Of a DNA stretch of 64,000 nucleotides, positions 6,466 to 14,174 are shown in pieces. Each line of letters opens with the position of its first letter. Position 1 is the stretch's first letter. Both the position numbers and the translations under genes were made by a program. The notes beneath the pieces are model-generated. The model was not told the origin of the DNA. It ran no database searches and was given only the letters and a program-made list of their open reading frames with translations. This DNA is from Limobrevibacterium gyesilva (lineage in GTDB: Bacteria; Pseudomonadota; Alphaproteobacteria; Acetobacterales; Acetobacteraceae): the NCBI RefSeq assembly GCF_025989185.1, contig NZ_JAPDNT010000001.1:248001-312000 (forward strand). The letters run 5' to 3'.

Positions 6466-9012
6466 TCATCGCGTCTGGCGCCTCTGCAGATCCAAGACCA
6501 GAATGCGAAGCTGCGGGTCTGCAGGGGAGAGCGTTAACAGCTCCCGCGCGTGCAGGAGTGCCGTGGCAAAATCACCCTGGGCCCGTGCGATCGAGACCAA
6601 GGCAGCAAGCACATCCCTGTCCGTCGGATGCTGTCGGTGAGTGCGCTCCAGCAGCGCTATTGCCTGCCGGGGCTCGCCGGAGGAATTCAGGGCGATGGCG
6701 TAGACGTAGGCATAGCGCGCATTGTCGGGCGCCAGCTCGCTCGCCTGCCGGAGCAGCCCCAGCGCCTCGGTATAGTTATGTTGGCGCACCAACAGCAGTC
6801 CGAGGGAATGCCGGACATCCGCATTGTTCGGGTCGATCGCCAGCGCCTTGCGCAGCAGTTCCGCCCCTTGCTGGTCCATGCCGCGCATCCGGTCGAGATC
6901 GGCAAGGTTTGCTAGCGCAGGCACGAAGTCAGGGGCCAGGCGCAGCGCCGTCCGGTACTCCGCTTCCGCATCGCCCAACTGCCCCCGGCGCGTATTCAGC
7001 AGGCCCAGGTTGAGATGCGCCTCGGGTCGATCGGCGTCGATCATCTCGGCGGCGATCAATTCCTGATAGGCGGCGTTGAAGGCGTTCCGCTGTCCCGGGC
7101 TCGTGGTGCGGGGATCGACCCCGGCAAGGGCACGCGCCGCCTCGATGCGAACCGCCCGGACGGGGTCGCTCAGCAACGACATGGCCGCCTGAACGGTGAC
7201 TGCCGACGCCGCAGCCGAGAGCGCGCGTGGCGCCGCCAATCGGACCAGCGGGTTGGGGTCGGCGATCCCCTTCAGGACCGCGGGTTCGGAAGCGGGAGAC
7301 GTGTAGCGCGGCAGCAGCAGCAAGGCGCTCGCCCGCGCGATCGCCGGCTGGCTCTGGTCCAGAATCAGGCGATCGAGCTGCTGCTCGGCGTCCCTTGCCC
7401 CGGTTCGGCCAGCGTCGAGCGCGGTGCCATAATGTGCGGTGGTCTGCCGCCCGTGCGGAAACCACCCTGCGGCTACCTGCGCGGCCCACTCGGGCGGGCG
7501 GCCAGCATGGCATTGGGTGCATGCATTGGGCGTGCCGATCGATACCGACAGGTCCGGCCGCGGGACGCGGAAGCTGTGGTCGCGCCGGGTATCAATCACC
7601 ATGTAGGTTTTCGTCGGCATATGGCAGTTCACGCATTGTGCGCCGGTGCCGCCAGGCTGGTGATGGTGGTGCGCGGGCACATCGAACTTCGCGGGCATAT
7701 GGCACTGAGCGCACAGGGAGTTGCCTTCCGCGCGCAGCTTCAGGCTATGCGGGTCATGACAATTGGAGCAGGTGACGCCTGCGAAATGCATGCGGCTTTG
7801 CACGAAGGAGCCGTATTCATAGACCTCTCCGTCGATCTGACCGTCGGCGTGATAGAGGCCAGGCTCAAGCAGCGCGGGCAAATACGAATCGAGGAACGGC
7901 GCACCAGCCGGGGCGTTTGTGGCGACCGTCTTCCGCCGGGAATGGCATCCCGCGCAAGCGTCGAGCTCCGCGGAGACGAGCGGCTCCGTGCGCCGTGCGA
8001 TGCCCGTCTCGGGCTGCATTTCCCAACGGCCGTGGTCGGTCGCCTTCAACCAGGCGACAATGCCCATTCGGTCCTGCGCGCCGGGACCGGATGCGTCCGT
8101 CCGTGCCGCATACGGTCCGGCACCCGGATGGTCCCTGGCCCAGGCAACATGGCGGGAGCCCGGGCCGTGACACGACTCGCAGGACACATCCACGTCGCTC
8201 CATGTGGTCGCATAGGTGTTCGTGCCGAGGTCGTAGTTCTTCCTGACGCCGGTCGAGTGGCAATCGGCACACATATAGTTCCAGGTCTGGTCGCGCCCGC
8301 TCCAGTGCAGTGGTCCGCCTGCCGGCAGCTTCTGATCGGGGTAGAGGTGGAACCAACGCTCGCCGCCCTGATCCTTCGGCCGGCTGTCCCATGCGATACC
8401 CAACGCCTGCAGCCGGCCGCCTGGCATGGCGATCAGGTATTGCTGCAGTGGGTAGACGCCGAACGTATAGGCGATCTCATAGTCGTGTAGGGCGCCGTCG
8501 GGACCGTCGGTCCGCACCATGAACGTGGCGCCGGCGCGGCTGAAAGTGGTCGCGACGCCGAAGTGCTCGAGACCAGCGCCGGAGAAATCGCCGAGGACAG
8601 TTGCCTCCGTGGCGCGCTGCATGGCGAGCGCATGGTGCGATCCTTCCCAACGCTCGGCTTCGGCCTGGTGGCAGCCGGCGCATGTCTGGGTGCCGACAAA
8701 GCTCACCGGCTCGTCCGCCCGCGCGCCACCCCCTTGGGTCAATGCCAAGCACGCGGCCAACAGAAGAACCGAAACGAGCGCAACGGCGGGCCGAGTTGAA
8801 GCTGTGGGTGAAGTCTCCGCAGCGCGCGTGCCGCCACTGGGAGCGGCCGCACGAAGCTTGGGCAGGATATCAGAAGGCGATGCCAACGCCCGGTACCGGG
8901 GCAATGGCAGGACATTGCCGCTGATGGTCTGCGTGCTGGCGGGCGAGGATGCATCCACCTCGCCGTTCCTTGAGCTGCATGCGGAGTGCCCAGCCTCGTG
9001 GTTCGGGACCAT
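6466..9012 (-). CDS. octaheme c-type cytochrome with HEAT and TPR repeats
   Basis: An exported multiheme cytochrome for periplasmic electron transfer. Eight CxxCH motifs occur at residues about 111, 248, 278, 353, 415, 434, 460 and 498, which predicts eight covalently bound hemes. A His-rich loop (HHHHQPGG) lies near 448. After the heme region come HEAT-like helical repeats (about 540-640) and then TPR-like repeats (about 655-845, e.g. AHLNLGLLNTRRGQLGDAE). This suggests a protein-binding platform attached to the electron-transfer domain. The export signal is the hydrophobic stretch at about 75-98. It is preceded by about 75 polar residues, so the true start is probably internal and not fixed here. 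No partner oxidoreductase is adjacent, and the electron donor and acceptor are unknown. Confidence 0.85.
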   Translation of the reverse strand: MVPNHEAGHSACSSRNGEVDASSPASTQTISGNVLPLPRYRALASPSDILPKLRAAAPSGGTRAAETSPTASTRPAVALVSVLLLAACLALTQGGGARADEPVSFVGTQTCAGCHQAEAERWEGSHHALAMQRATEATVLGDFSGAGLEHFGVATTFSRAGATFMVRTDGPDGALHDYEIAYTFGVYPLQQYLIAMPGGRLQALGIAWDSRPKDQGGERWFHLYPDQKLPAGGPLHWSGRDQTWNYMCADCHSTGVRKNYDLGTNTYATTWSDVDVSCESCHGPGSRHVAWARDHPGAGPYAARTDASGPGAQDRMGIVAWLKATDHGRWEMQPETGIARRTEPLVSAELDACAGCHSRRKTVATNAPAGAPFLDSYLPALLEPGLYHADGQIDGEVYEYGSFVQSRMHFAGVTCSNCHDPHSLKLRAEGNSLCAQCHMPAKFDVPAHHHHQPGGTGAQCVNCHMPTKTYMVIDTRRDHSFRVPRPDLSVSIGTPNACTQCHAGRPPEWAAQVAAGWFPHGRQTTAHYGTALDAGRTGARDAEQQLDRLILDQSQPAIARASALLLLPRYTSPASEPAVLKGIADPNPLVRLAAPRALSAAASAVTVQAAMSLLSDPVRAVRIEAARALAGVDPRTTSPGQRNAFNAAYQELIAAEMIDADRPEAHLNLGLLNTRRGQLGDAEAEYRTALRLAPDFVPALANLADLDRMRGMDQQGAELLRKALAIDPNNADVRHSLGLLLVRQHNYTEALGLLRQASELAPDNARYAYVYAIALNSSGEPRQAIALLERTHRQHPTDRDVLAALVSIARAQGDFATALLHARELLTLSPADPQLRILVLDLQRRQTR

Positions 9013-9315
9013 AGGAGCGCGTGACGCCGGTTGTCAGGTAAACATCGCGAAGACCGAACTGGCCCCGGACACCGGGGTCATGCCGGCTCTGGGGGCCTTT
9101 CAACGCGCACACGGACGACTTCTTGGTCGACGGCCGGGCGCTCGAAGCCGAGTTGCCGGCAGACCTCTGCGGTTGCCATCGCGGCGCCCTGCTTCCGCGG
9201 CGCCCCGAGAAGGCGTTCGCGGGGCTCAGGCCAGCCCTGCAGAATCGCTATTGCGAATCAATTGCAATTACCCTAGCTAGGATACGTTGGACCATGGTTG
9301 GAGGATGGTTTCGGC
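9013..9315. other. intergenic region between the octaheme gene and bfd
   Basis: No gene is supported. The region ends with the Fur-like palindrome at 9250-9268 and the bfd ribosome site. A minus-strand frame through 8870-9112 ends in GVGIAF, like an outer-membrane barrel terminus, but has no further support. Confidence 0.4.
9250..9268. promoter_or_regulatory. Fur-box-like palindrome upstream of bfd-bfr
   Basis: ATTGCGAATCAATTGCAAT is a 19-bp imperfect palindrome (seven of nine base pairs, central C). The layout and TTGC/GCAA arms resemble alphaproteobacterial Fur-type sites. It lies 47 bp upstream of bfd, the first gene of an iron storage and uptake locus. Iron control is inferred. Confidence 0.5.
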
Positions 9316-9513
9316 GTGTACATCTGCATCTGCAATGCGCTGACCGACAGCCATGTGAAGCAGGCCATCGGCGAGGCCGGCTCGACGCGGCCAAGCGAAG
9401 TGTACGCTGCCTGCGGCTGCCGGGCGCAGTGCGGCAACTGCGTGAAGAAGCTGCTGGGGATCCTTCGCGACCTCGCCGACCAGGGCGCCGGCGAACTGCA
9501 AGGCGCGGACTGA
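9316..9513 (+). CDS. bfd: bacterioferritin-associated ferredoxin
   Basis: A 65-residue [2Fe-2S] protein that delivers electrons to bacterioferritin so that stored ferric iron can be released. With the GTG start at 9316 the cluster cysteines fall at 4, 6, 39 and 42 (CIC ... CGNC), the spacing of the known Bfd fold. This supports that start over an in-frame TTG at 9298. Two further cysteines, 33 and 35, are present. GGAGG lies 11 nt upstream of the GTG, slightly long. The gene sits directly before bfr, its functional partner, and behind a Fur-like palindrome. Induction under iron limitation is therefore expected. Confidence 0.92.
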   Translation: MYICICNALTDSHVKQAIGEAGSTRPSEVYAACGCRAQCGNCVKKLLGILRDLADQGAGELQGAD

Positions 9514-9586
9514 ACCGCTCGCCCGGGACTCTGGACGGCGGGGTAAGCAACACTGCTTCCTATCGGCGAACACACAGGAGAGCCCC

Positions 9587-10075
9587 ATGTTGCGAGACCC
9601 GAAAGTCGTCGAATATCTCAACACGCAGCTGACCAACGAGCTGACCGCCATCAACCAGTATTTCCTGCACGCCCGCACTTTGCGGCATTGGGGCGTGACC
9701 AGGCTCGGACAGCACGAATACGCCGAATCAATCGACGAGATGAAGCATGCGGACGCGTTGATCGAGCGCATCCTGTTCCTCGATGGCCTTCCGAACGTGC
9801 AGCGGCTGAACCCGATCGCGGTCGGCGAGTCCGTCGAAGAGATCCTGAGGGCTGACCTTCAATTGGAGGAGAAGGCGCTGGACGATCTGCGCGAGGGCAT
9901 CGCCTATTGCGAGGGCGTGCGGGACTTCGTGTCCCGCGACCTGCTGCAGGGCATTCTCGCCAGCGAGGAAGAGCATGTCGACTTCCTCGACCGGCAGTTC
10001 GATCTGATCGAGCGCATTGGCATCGAGCGCTACATCCTTCTGAACGCTGCACCGGCGCCCGAGCAGGAGGCGTAG
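9587..10075 (+). CDS. bfr: bacterioferritin
   Basis: A 162-residue ferritin-family subunit that assembles into a 24-mer iron-storage shell. All six ferroxidase-centre ligands are present at the standard positions: Glu18, Glu51, His54, Glu94, Glu127 and His130. Met52, the axial ligand of the inter-subunit heme, is in IDEMKHAD. It is therefore a true heme bacterioferritin and not a Dps or a heme-free ferritin. The ATG at 9587 has AGGAGAG upstream. It follows bfd by 73 bp and precedes an iron importer, so storage, release and uptake are grouped. A few C-terminal residues (APAPEQEA) are an unstructured tail. Confidence 0.96.
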   Translation: MLRDPKVVEYLNTQLTNELTAINQYFLHARTLRHWGVTRLGQHEYAESIDEMKHADALIERILFLDGLPNVQRLNPIAVGESVEEILRADLQLEEKALDDLREGIAYCEGVRDFVSRDLLQGILASEEEHVDFLDRQFDLIERIGIERYILLNAAPAPEQEA

Positions 10076-10253
10076 GCCGGCCGCAGCTGCGCCCGGCTCG
10101 CATGCGTCGGCAACGGCGGCGTCGGTCATGCGCAGGCGCCCGAGGACATTTGATGAAAACACCATCGGCGATGTTGCCGACGCTTGACAGGCCAGGGTGC
10201 TTCGGCCGATATGCTGAGTTGCGACTGCCTCTCAATTGCAAGAAAGTTTCACG

Positions 10254-11282
10254 ATGACCCTGATGAACCGGCGAGCCCTGGTACGCACCGGGCTCGGCAT
10301 GTGTGGCGCTGCCCTCGCCTTCGCGGCGAAGCCTGGCGAAGCAGTAGCCGCGGACCAGGAAGCCCTGGTTCTCTATAGCGGGCAGCATCGCCAGACGACG
10401 GAGGCGCTGGTCGCCGCTTTCACCAAAGCGACGGGCATCAAGGTCACGGTGCGCAATGGCGAAAGCCCGCAGCTTGCCGGCCAGCTGCTTGAAGAGGGTG
10501 AGCGCAGCCCCGCCGACCTGTTCTATTCCGAGACAAGCCCGCCCATCGCGGCCCTGGAGGCCAAGGGAATGCTCGCGCCGATCGAGGCGGGCACCCTGCA
10601 GCAGATTCCTGCGGCCTACTCCGCCCGGACCGGGACCTGGGTTGGCAGCACCGTGCGCTGCCGCATCGTGGCGTACAATAAAAAGATGGTCGCTCCGGAC
10701 CAGCTCCCCGCCTCCGTGCTGGATTGCGCAACCTCTGCCTGGCAGGGCCGGGTGGCGTATGTGCCAAAGGACGGTTTCCAGGAACAGGTAATGGCGATTG
10801 CGCATGTCAAAGGACGCGACGCGGCGCTCGCCTGGCTCAAGGGTCTGAAGCAATATGCCCGCGCCTACAACTCCAACTCCGCTGCCATGCGCGCGGTCGA
10901 GGCGGGCGAGATCGCCACGGCGCTGACCAACCATTATTATTGGTACAGCCTGGCCAGAGAGGCCGGCGCGGACCGGTTGAACTCGGCACTCCATTATGTC
11001 GCCAGGCAGGACGTCGGCGCGCTGCGCACGGTATCGGCCGCCGGCATCCTGAAGACGACGAAGAAGGCCGCGATCACGCAGCGCTTCCTGGCCTTCATGG
11101 TCAGCGAGGACGGCCAGAGAGCGATCGCCGGATCTGTCGCGGAATACCCGGTGCGGCCGGGCGTCGCGTCCCCCTTCCCGCTGCGGCCGCTCGAAGACTT
11201 CGCGGGAGCCCCGGTCACCGCCGCCGATATCGGTAGCGCCGCGGACGCTTATGCCCTGCAGCGCGAGGCCGGAATCGCTTGA
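10254..11282 (+). CDS. fbpA: periplasmic ferric iron-binding protein of an ABC importer
   Basis: A 342-residue substrate-binding protein of the FbpA/AfuA type. The N-terminus has a twin-arginine-like export signal (NRRALVRTGLG then a hydrophobic run to AVAAD). The mature part starts LVLYSGQHRQTTEALVAAF, typical of ferric-binding proteins. The iron-ligand region with adjacent tyrosines is in ALTNHYYWYSLA. ATG at 10254 is chosen; ATG at 10263 and an upstream TTG at 10236 are alternatives. It delivers Fe3+ to the permease encoded next and probably belongs to the same unit as bfd-bfr or has its own promoter in the 178-bp gap. A 6-bp tandem repeat follows the stop codon. Confidence 0.9.
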   Translation: MTLMNRRALVRTGLGMCGAALAFAAKPGEAVAADQEALVLYSGQHRQTTEALVAAFTKATGIKVTVRNGESPQLAGQLLEEGERSPADLFYSETSPPIAALEAKGMLAPIEAGTLQQIPAAYSARTGTWVGSTVRCRIVAYNKKMVAPDQLPASVLDCATSAWQGRVAYVPKDGFQEQVMAIAHVKGRDAALAWLKGLKQYARAYNSNSAAMRAVEAGEIATALTNHYYWYSLAREAGADRLNSALHYVARQDVGALRTVSAAGILKTTKKAAITQRFLAFMVSEDGQRAIAGSVAEYPVRPGVASPFPLRPLEDFAGAPVTAADIGSAADAYALQREAGIA

Positions 11283-11285
11283 GCG

Positions 11286-11330
<45 letters not shown>

Positions 11331-11337
11331 ATTGAGC

Positions 11338-12885
11338 ATGCAATTGCGCGCCAGGGGGCTGCGACCGGCGCCATCTCCCTGGCTCGTACTCCTGGCCGCT
11401 ATTCCGATAGGCCTGGTCATCCTGCCCATGGGCTACATACTCGGACGGGCCTGGGACGCAGGTCCGGCCGGTCTGTGGTCGGAGCTCGCACGGCCCTACA
11501 CGATGGGCCTGCTGGTCAATACGGTCACCTTGGCCGTTTCGGTGACGGCTGGGGCCGCGGTGCTCGGCACGGCTGCAGCCTGGTGCACGGAGCGGTGCGA
11601 CCTGCCGGGGCGGCAGATCTGGCGGATCGTGACGAGCCTGCCGCTCGCCATGCCCGCCTTCGTGGCCAGCTACGCCTGGGCGTCACTCGGCCCCTGGTTC
11701 CAGGGGATGCTCGGCGCGGTGGTGATCCTTACCCTGTCCAGCATGCCGCTGATCTATCTGCCGGTCGCGGCTGCGCTGCGCGGCATGGATCCGAGCCTGG
11801 AGGACGTTGCCCGCTCTCTCGGGCATGGGCCGTGGCGCTGCTTTTTCCGGATCGTGCTGCCGCAGGCCCTGCCGGCGCTCGGCGGTGGTGCATTGCTGGT
11901 TGCGTCGCACATGCTGGCGGAATTCGGTGCGCTGTCGCTGCTGCGTGTGCAGACCTTCACCACCGCGATTTTCGATCAGTACCAGATGCAGTTCAATCCG
12001 TCCGCCGCGGCGCTGCTCGCCGCCGGGTTGATGGCCTTGAGCTTGCCGATCGCCTTCGCTGAGATGCGCCTGCGCCACGGTAGGCGCTTCGCCAGGGTCG
12101 GACGCGGCAATTCCCGCCGGCTGCCGCTTTCGCCGCTTGGCCGGCTGAAGCCCGTGGTCCTGGCGGGCTTTGCCGGCACCGCGGCGCTCTCTCTTGGCGT
12201 ACCACTCATGACCCTCGGCTTTTGGCTCTGGCATGGCAGTTCCGCCGGGCGTGGCGTGGGCACGATCGTGCCCGCGCTGCTCGGCTCGCTGAGCCTCGCT
12301 TTGCCCGGCGCCGTGCTGACCACCCTGTTCGCCGTGCCGCTGGTGATGCTCTCGATCCGCTACCAGGGCCGGCTCACCGCTTTGGCCGATCGCTTGCCCT
12401 ATGTCGTGCACGGCCTGCCGGGCATCGGTGTGGCCCTCGCCCTCGTGTTCCTGTCGGTCCACTACGCACCGGCGATCTATCAGACGCGCCTGCTCGTGCT
12501 GCTGGCCTATACGGTGCTGTTCCTGCCGCTGGCGCAGTCGTCCCTGCGCGCCTCGGCGGAGCTGGTGCCGCCGGGTCTTGAGGACGTGGCGCGCAGCCTG
12601 GGCCGGGGTCCCTTCCTCGCCTTCCTGACGGTGACGCTGCCCAATCTCGCGCCTGGTGTCGGTGCGGCGCTGGCATTGGTCACCTTGCAGCTGATGCGGG
12701 AGCTGACGGCGACACTGTTGCTGGCCTCGTCCGACGTGACCACGCTGGCGACTGAACTCTGGTCCTACACCGGCGAGGTCGCCTATGCAGCGGCGGCCCC
12801 CTTCGCCGCGGCTCTGGTGTTGATCTCCGGTGTGCCCGTATATGTGTTCACGCTGCGCACCCTGAATGTCGATGAGCCGCGATGA
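11338..12885 (+). CDS. fbpB: ferric iron ABC importer permease, two fused transmembrane domains
   Basis: A 515-residue inner-membrane protein made of two homologous permease domains, the usual form of FbpB. Each carries the EAA loop that docks on the ATPase: EDVARSLGHGPWRCFFRIVL (about 160) and EDVARSLGRGPFLAFLTVTL (about 417). Roughly 12 membrane segments are present. The ATG at 11338 gives a normal N-terminus. An in-frame start further left would add a Gly-His repeat encoded by the hexanucleotide array, which is unlikely but possible. No clear ribosome site precedes the ATG. Translation may be coupled to short ATG-GGC frames in the repeat. It overlaps fbpC by 4 bp. Confidence 0.92.
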   Translation: MQLRARGLRPAPSPWLVLLAAIPIGLVILPMGYILGRAWDAGPAGLWSELARPYTMGLLVNTVTLAVSVTAGAAVLGTAAAWCTERCDLPGRQIWRIVTSLPLAMPAFVASYAWASLGPWFQGMLGAVVILTLSSMPLIYLPVAAALRGMDPSLEDVARSLGHGPWRCFFRIVLPQALPALGGGALLVASHMLAEFGALSLLRVQTFTTAIFDQYQMQFNPSAAALLAAGLMALSLPIAFAEMRLRHGRRFARVGRGNSRRLPLSPLGRLKPVVLAGFAGTAALSLGVPLMTLGFWLWHGSSAGRGVGTIVPALLGSLSLALPGAVLTTLFAVPLVMLSIRYQGRLTALADRLPYVVHGLPGIGVALALVFLSVHYAPAIYQTRLLVLLAYTVLFLPLAQSSLRASAELVPPGLEDVARSLGRGPFLAFLTVTLPNLAPGVGAALALVTLQLMRELTATLLLASSDVTTLATELWSYTGEVAYAAAAPFAAALVLISGVPVYVFTLRTLNVDEPR

Positions 12886-14021
12886 GTCGTTTACGTGTGA
12901 ATGGGCTGCGCAAGCGCTACGACCGGCAGCCGGTGCTCGATGGCGTCGATCTGGAGCTGGCGGAGGGCTGCATCGTCGCCGTGCTTGGCGCCTCCGGCTG
13001 CGGCAAGACCACGCTGCTGCGCCTTGTTGCCGGCTTCGACCGGGTCGATGACGGCGAGATCGCCATCGGCGGCGACCTCGTTGCGTCGGCTGGCCTGCAC
13101 GTGCCGCCGGAGCGCCGGCGCATCGGCTACGTGCCGCAGGAGGGCGCGCTGTTTCCGCACCTCACCGTGGCGGAAAACGTCGCCTTCGGTCTGGACCGGA
13201 GCGAGCGGCGCAGCGGGCGGGTCGAGGAGGTGCTGCGTTTGACGGGGATGCAGGGCCTGGACCGGCGCTATCCGAACGAGCTGTCCGGCGGCCAGCAGCA
13301 ACGCGCCGCGCTCGCCCGCGCGCTGGCTCCACGGCCCGCGCTGGTGTTGCTGGACGAGCCCTTCAATGCCCTCGACCTGGAACTGCGACGCACCGTCTGC
13401 GAGGACGTCATCGCCGCCATCCGCGTCGCCGGCGCCACTGCCGTCTTGGTCACGCATGATCCGCAGGAAGCCTTCGCCAGCGCCGACCGCCTCGCGATCA
13501 TGCGCGCGGGCCTGGTGGCACAGTGCGACCACCCCGCCATGGTCTATCACGCGCCCGTTGATCCTGCCGTCGCGCGACTGACGGGTGCGGCGGTGTTCCT
13601 GGACGCGACACTCAGCGACGGCGGCGCCGAGACGGCGCTTGGCCGGGTCAGGCTCCACCCGGGCTGCCCGATGCCGGCCGGGCCGGCGGTGGTTCTGCTG
13701 CGGCCGGAACAGGTTGCCCTCGCCCCGCCCGGCCAGGGCGTTGCAGGGGGGGTGGTGGCGCGGGCTTTCCGCGGCGACCACACGCTCGTGACCGTCGCGT
13801 TGGAGGGCATGCAATTGCAGCTGCGCCTGGCAGATGCCCCGCCCCTTGGTGCGGTGGTGCACCTGCGCGTAACCGGTGCATGTGCGGCCTTCCCGCCGAA
13901 CGCGATGCCGGCTGGTGCCGCTCAGAGTATTTCATCTGCCGGACGTGACGTGCCCGTCGCGGTGCCTGCCGCCGCTCGAGATCCTTTACCAGCATACCCG
14001 GCCGTGCATCAGCGGGCGTGA
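12882..14021 (+). CDS. fbpC: ferric iron ABC importer ATPase
   Basis: A 379-residue ABC ATPase that powers Fe3+ import. Walker A is GASGCGKT (36-43), the signature LSGGQ is at 134-138, and Walker B VLLDEP is at about 154-159, followed by the switch histidine in LVTHDPQEA. A C-terminal regulatory TOBE-like region (about 240-345) has the ALVVLLRPEQVAL type strand (here AVVLLRPEQVAL). The last 40 residues are a Pro/Ala-rich tail beyond the normal family end. It overlaps fbpB (ATGA), so the permease and ATPase are translationally coupled. The gene ends convergently with repA, with two palindromes in between. Confidence 0.93.
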   Translation: MSRLRVNGLRKRYDRQPVLDGVDLELAEGCIVAVLGASGCGKTTLLRLVAGFDRVDDGEIAIGGDLVASAGLHVPPERRRIGYVPQEGALFPHLTVAENVAFGLDRSERRSGRVEEVLRLTGMQGLDRRYPNELSGGQQQRAALARALAPRPALVLLDEPFNALDLELRRTVCEDVIAAIRVAGATAVLVTHDPQEAFASADRLAIMRAGLVAQCDHPAMVYHAPVDPAVARLTGAAVFLDATLSDGGAETALGRVRLHPGCPMPAGPAVVLLRPEQVALAPPGQGVAGGVVARAFRGDHTLVTVALEGMQLQLRLADAPPLGAVVHLRVTGACAAFPPNAMPAGAAQSISSAGRDVPVAVPAAARDPLPAYPAVHQRA

Positions 14022-14040
14022 GTCCCGCAAACGCCGGCGC

Positions 14041-14077
14041 GTGCCAATCGGGCACGAGCTGCCGTCCCCGCGGGGAC
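14041..14077. terminator. two palindromes between convergent fbpC and repA
   Basis: GTGCCAATCGGGCAC (14041-14055, 5-bp stem) and the perfect 14-bp palindrome GTCCCCGCGGGGAC (14064-14077) lie in the 153-bp gap between two gene ends. No T-run follows. A terminator or attenuator is inferred from position. Confidence 0.4.
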
Positions 14078-14174
14078 CATTCCGCACGCCGATCGGGCGG
14101 CGAGCGATGGCACAGGGAGGCCGAACGCCGCCGAATACCTCTGACGTCGCCGTCGGTGAGGCGGTTCCGCGCCT

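Noticed and set aside
8870-9112. Minus-strand frame ending GVGIAF, like an outer-membrane barrel end
   Set aside because: It overlaps the octaheme gene start, is short, and lacks repeated amphipathic strands.
10211-10245. Second Fur-like site before fbpA
   Set aside because: Only one good half (CAATTGCAA); the other half is at the wrong spacing.
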